DNA from: Ruminococcus sp. UBA3800
Lineage (GTDB): Bacteria > Bacillota > Clostridia > Oscillospirales > Ruminococcaceae
Assembly (NCBI GenBank): GCA_002368715.1
Contig: DFEO01000108.1
Coordinates: forward strand, 1 to 5,669
Direction of reading: 5' to 3'
Length of the DNA: 5,669 nucleotides
Part shown: piece by piece, positions 4,814 to 5,669 of the stretch
Numbering within the stretch: the stretch's first letter is position 1
Layout of the letters: each line of letters begins with the position of its first letter
The notes under the pieces: generated by a model
Told to the model about the DNA's origin: nothing
Databases searched by the model: none
Seen by the model: the letters and a program-made list of their open reading frames with translations, nothing else
Program-made: the position numbers and the translations under genes

Positions 4814-5669
4814 ATGAGTGTAAAGATCGTAAACGGACAGTCTATCCCGAATATGCCCTGGCAGGATAAGCCCGCAGGCTGCAATGAGGTCATCTGGAGA
4901 CACACAGAGAACCCCATAATCCCAAGAAATCAGCTCCCCACATCCAACTCTATCTTCAACAGCGCAGTTGTTCCTTTTGAGGGCAAGTTCGCAGGCGTTT
5001 TCAGAGTTGATGACAAGGAAAGAAACATGGCTCTGCACGCAGGCTTCTCGGATGACGGTATCCATTGGAACATCAACCCCAACAGGATCCTTTTCGAGCA
5101 GGCTGACAAGGCAACAGAAGAGGTAAACCAGTGGGGCTACGGCTATGACCCCAGAGTTTGCTGGATCGAGGACAGATATTGGGTAACATGGTGCAACGCT
5201 TACGGCTGGAAGCCCACTATCGGCGTTGGCTATACCTTTGATTTCAAGACCTTCTATCAGTGCGAGAACGCATTCCTTCCCTTCAACAGAAACGGCGTTC
5301 TGTTCCCAAGAAAGGTAAACGACAAGTATCTGATGTTCTCCCGTCCTTCTGACAGCGGCCATACACCCTTCGGTGATATGTATATCTCGCAGTCTCCCGA
5401 TATGAAGTACTGGGGCGAGCACAGACACGTTATGGGACCCCTCAGAGCATGGGAGTCCAAGAAGATAGGCGCAGGCCCGATCCCGATCGAGACAGACGAG
5501 GGCTGGCTGTGCTTCTATCACGGTGTTCTTGAGAGCTGCAACGGCTTTGTATACAGCTTCTCGGCTTGCATCCTTGATAAGGACGAGCCCTGGAAGGTCA
5601 AGTACAGATGTGCAGAGTACCTCATCAATCCCCGTGAGGTCTATGAGTGCGTAGGCGACGTTCAGAACG
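4814..5669 (+). CDS. GH130 mannoside phosphorylase, subfamily 2-like (3' truncated by window)
   Basis: GH130 enzymes phosphorolyse beta-mannosides, releasing alpha-mannose 1-phosphate. The 285 visible residues resemble RaMP2 of Ruminococcus albus, a beta-1,4-mannooligosaccharide phosphorylase of subfamily 2, rather than the longer mannosylglucose phosphorylases of subfamily 1. GYDPRV (110-115) carries the expected catalytic acid D112. R166-K167 in LFPRK, R177 in SRP and H236 in FYHG lie in segments that bind phosphate in the family. The last residues VGDVQN are the start of the conserved GDV.N..FP.G segment, so about 40-50 residues are missing beyond the window. There is no signal peptide, hence a cytoplasmic enzyme acting on imported oligosaccharides. 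ATG 4814 is preceded by AAAGGTGG (4798-4805), 8 bases away. The gene is transcribed alone from its own promoter behind a cre-like site. Subfamily and substrate are from memory of the family. Confidence 0.92.
   Translation, partial: MSVKIVNGQSIPNMPWQDKPAGCNEVIWRHTENPIIPRNQLPTSNSIFNSAVVPFEGKFAGVFRVDDKERNMALHAGFSDDGIHWNINPNRILFEQADKATEEVNQWGYGYDPRVCWIEDRYWVTWCNAYGWKPTIGVGYTFDFKTFYQCENAFLPFNRNGVLFPRKVNDKYLMFSRPSDSGHTPFGDMYISQSPDMKYWGEHRHVMGPLRAWESKKIGAGPIPIETDEGWLCFYHGVLESCNGFVYSFSACILDKDEPWKVKYRCAEYLINPREVYECVGDVQN

Noticed and set aside
4670..5521. A 283-codon open frame on the minus strand
   Set aside because: It lies opposite the GH130 gene, whose plus-strand frame shows the GYDPRV and other family motifs and a good ribosome binding site. 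The minus frame has no ribosome binding site or recognisable family and is a codon-bias shadow.
1..5669. CRISPR array, tRNA, rRNA, insertion sequence or prophage genes
   Set aside because: No repeated spacer pattern, cloverleaf, rRNA-like stretch, transposase or phage gene was found on either strand.

Overview
The window looks like chromosomal DNA of a fibre-degrading Gram-positive anaerobe of the genus Ruminococcus, most likely R. albus or a close relative. The reasons are a secreted GH5 cellulase ending in a dockerin, a GH130 phosphorylase of the kind described as RaMP2 in R. albus, strong AAGGAGG-type ribosome binding sites, GTG starts, and -10/-35 promoters of the housekeeping type. The assignment to genus is inference from gene content.

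Layout. 1-327: the 3' end of serS (seryl-tRNA synthetase), followed by a hairpin with a weak T-tract. 390-1420: azlC and azlD, translationally coupled, an exporter for branched-chain amino acids. 1443-1585: a short lipoprotein-like leader whose reading frame is broken at an A6 tract, running into a hairpin that ends transcription from both sides. 1604-2233, minus strand: a phosphoribosyltransferase-fold protein lacking the acidic pair of the PRPP site, with its own strong promoter. 2433-4595: an operon of two plus-strand genes with a clear promoter, a 5' leader holding a 14-bp perfect palindrome, a small serine-rich membrane-anchored protein that I do not recognise, the GH5 endoglucanase with dockerin, and a strong terminator. 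4596-4813: a control region with a cre-like operator, a promoter and a structured leader. 4814-5669: a GH130 phosphorylase cut off by the window end.

How the genes fit together. The serS, azlCD and phosphoribosyltransferase section is housekeeping or transport with no visible link to the rest. The right half is a beta-glycan section: the cellulase acts outside the cell, probably docked onto a cohesin, while the GH130 enzyme has no signal peptide and should phosphorolyse imported mannose-containing beta-1,4-oligosaccharides in the cytoplasm. The two are transcribed separately, and the cre-like site suggests carbon-source control of the phosphorylase.

I found no mobile element, CRISPR array, tRNA or rRNA, and no clear new defence or multi-gene system. 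The least explained pieces are the small serine-rich protein paired with the cellulase, its palindromic leader, the unusual phosphoribosyltransferase, the unassigned beta module in the cellulase, and the broken lipoprotein leader.
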